Assembly (NCBI GenBank): GCA_034620365.1
Contig: JAQGEQ010000071.1
Coordinates: forward strand, 5,704,001-5,768,000
DNA: 64,000 bases
Direction: 5' to 3'
Source: Pegea sp. RAD2-039
Lineage: Eukaryota > Chordata > Thaliacea > Salpida > Salpidae
Below, one piece after another: positions 63,550-64,000 of this stretch (position 1 is its first letter; the number at the start of each line of letters is the position of its first letter). A program made the position numbers and the translations under genes. The notes under the pieces are model-generated. The model ran no database searches, was not told where the DNA came from, and was given only the letters and a program-made list of their open reading frames with translations.

Positions 63550-64000
63550 ATCTGATGATGATAATCTATCTATAAATAAATCTCTGATCATACCATTCAT
63601 GTGTTCTGCTGTCATGACACTCTTAAAATCACAGTCCTTGACCAGACATACAAAAGTGCATCGAAAGTCTTTTATAGATTAACTCGTTTTCTGCTTCTCT
63701 GTTCTTAGTAGATGGTGCACAAAATTTTATTTAGTTTCTTTCCATAAAACCGTTTCAGCGTCGCTTCAGCTTCTACATAAGTCTGACAGATCTCAAAGTG
63801 CTTGTACACGTCTTTGGTTGTGCTGTTAACAAGCGCTGCTAATTTTCTGATCTGTCCAATTCGACCCACACTCTTCCATGTAAATGGTAAAAGATTTATT
63901 CCAGTAATTCTATTTGCTGGATACTGACGGGGTATTTGGGTCTATAGACAGCTTACTTGCTTTCAGCAGTGTATCCATTTTCTAAATATATAAAAAAAAA
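63550..64000 (-). mobile_element. Gypsy-type gag remnant, upstream part
   Basis: Minus-strand frames contain KDFRCTFVCLVKDCDFKS, VMTAEHMNGMIRDLFIDRL and SSSDIR, in the manner of Gypsy capsid C-terminal sequence (..IRDRL..G..d..IRerLL). Together with 62273-63041 it forms one broken element split by the nested LINE. Earlier sequence (DVYKHFEICQTYVEAEATLK) continues toward the window edge with stops. Confidence 0.6.

Overview
This is AT-rich animal (metazoan) nuclear DNA. The genes have many short GT-AG introns, often about 50 nt, spaced by large gene-poor tracts. There are several non-LTR and LTR retrotransposon families and a tRNA-derived SINE. No prokaryotic operons, CRISPR arrays or rRNA genes were seen. 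Orthologues of UNC79 (NALCN channel complex) and CFAP97-type ciliary proteins point to an animal with excitable cells and motile cilia; the sequence alone does not support a species name.

Layout. 1-2691 (-): N-terminal eight coding exons of an UNC79 orthologue, leaving the window on the left. 3619-4515 (-) and 6191-7897 (+): two intronless CFAP97-domain paralogues transcribed divergently. 9630-14569 (-): a BAG3-type co-chaperone (WW domain, two IPV-like motifs, Q/Y/P repeat, BAG domain) with a possible alternative first exon at 12709-12834. 15199-19864 (+): a full-length CR1-like LINE with both ORFs open and an 8-bp target-site duplication. 20030-23434: a retroelement graveyard (CR1 fragment, RTE-like LINE remnants) with two exon-like pieces of an OATP/SLCO transporter embedded in it. 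25624-32997 (-): a five-exon GT31 beta-1,3-glycosyltransferase. 33.0-39.6 kb: no gene seen. 39635-40323 (-): a young 5'-truncated LINE copy. 41589-44814 (+): NOL9, 12 exons. 45200-45362 (-): a tRNA-headed SINE whose tail matches the LINE tail. 46657-49726 (-): TM9SF3, 15 exons. 51441-53880 (-): an internally deleted LINE copy beside an RTE remnant. 54672-56220 (+): SGSH (heparan N-sulfatase), 2 exons. 57687-61317 (+): a short DAPK-family kinase, 10 exons, in a higher-GC island packed with TGACGTCA octamers. 61869-64000: a LINE fragment and a Gypsy-type gag remnant with a LINE nested inside it.

Exon structures were built by hand from GT-AG sites, reading-phase continuity and remembered family sequence. 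UNC79, TM9SF3, NOL9, SGSH, GT31, BAG3 and DAPK all join in consistent phase. The genes look like unrelated housekeeping and cell-biology loci. BAG3 and the DAPK gene share two features: an IPV-type motif expected to bind small heat-shock proteins, and enrichment in TGACGTCA. I found no novel multi-gene system. The most original signals are the LINE/SINE partnership, a shared catalytic-site variant in two LINE copies, the captured OATP exons, and the TGACGTCA cluster.
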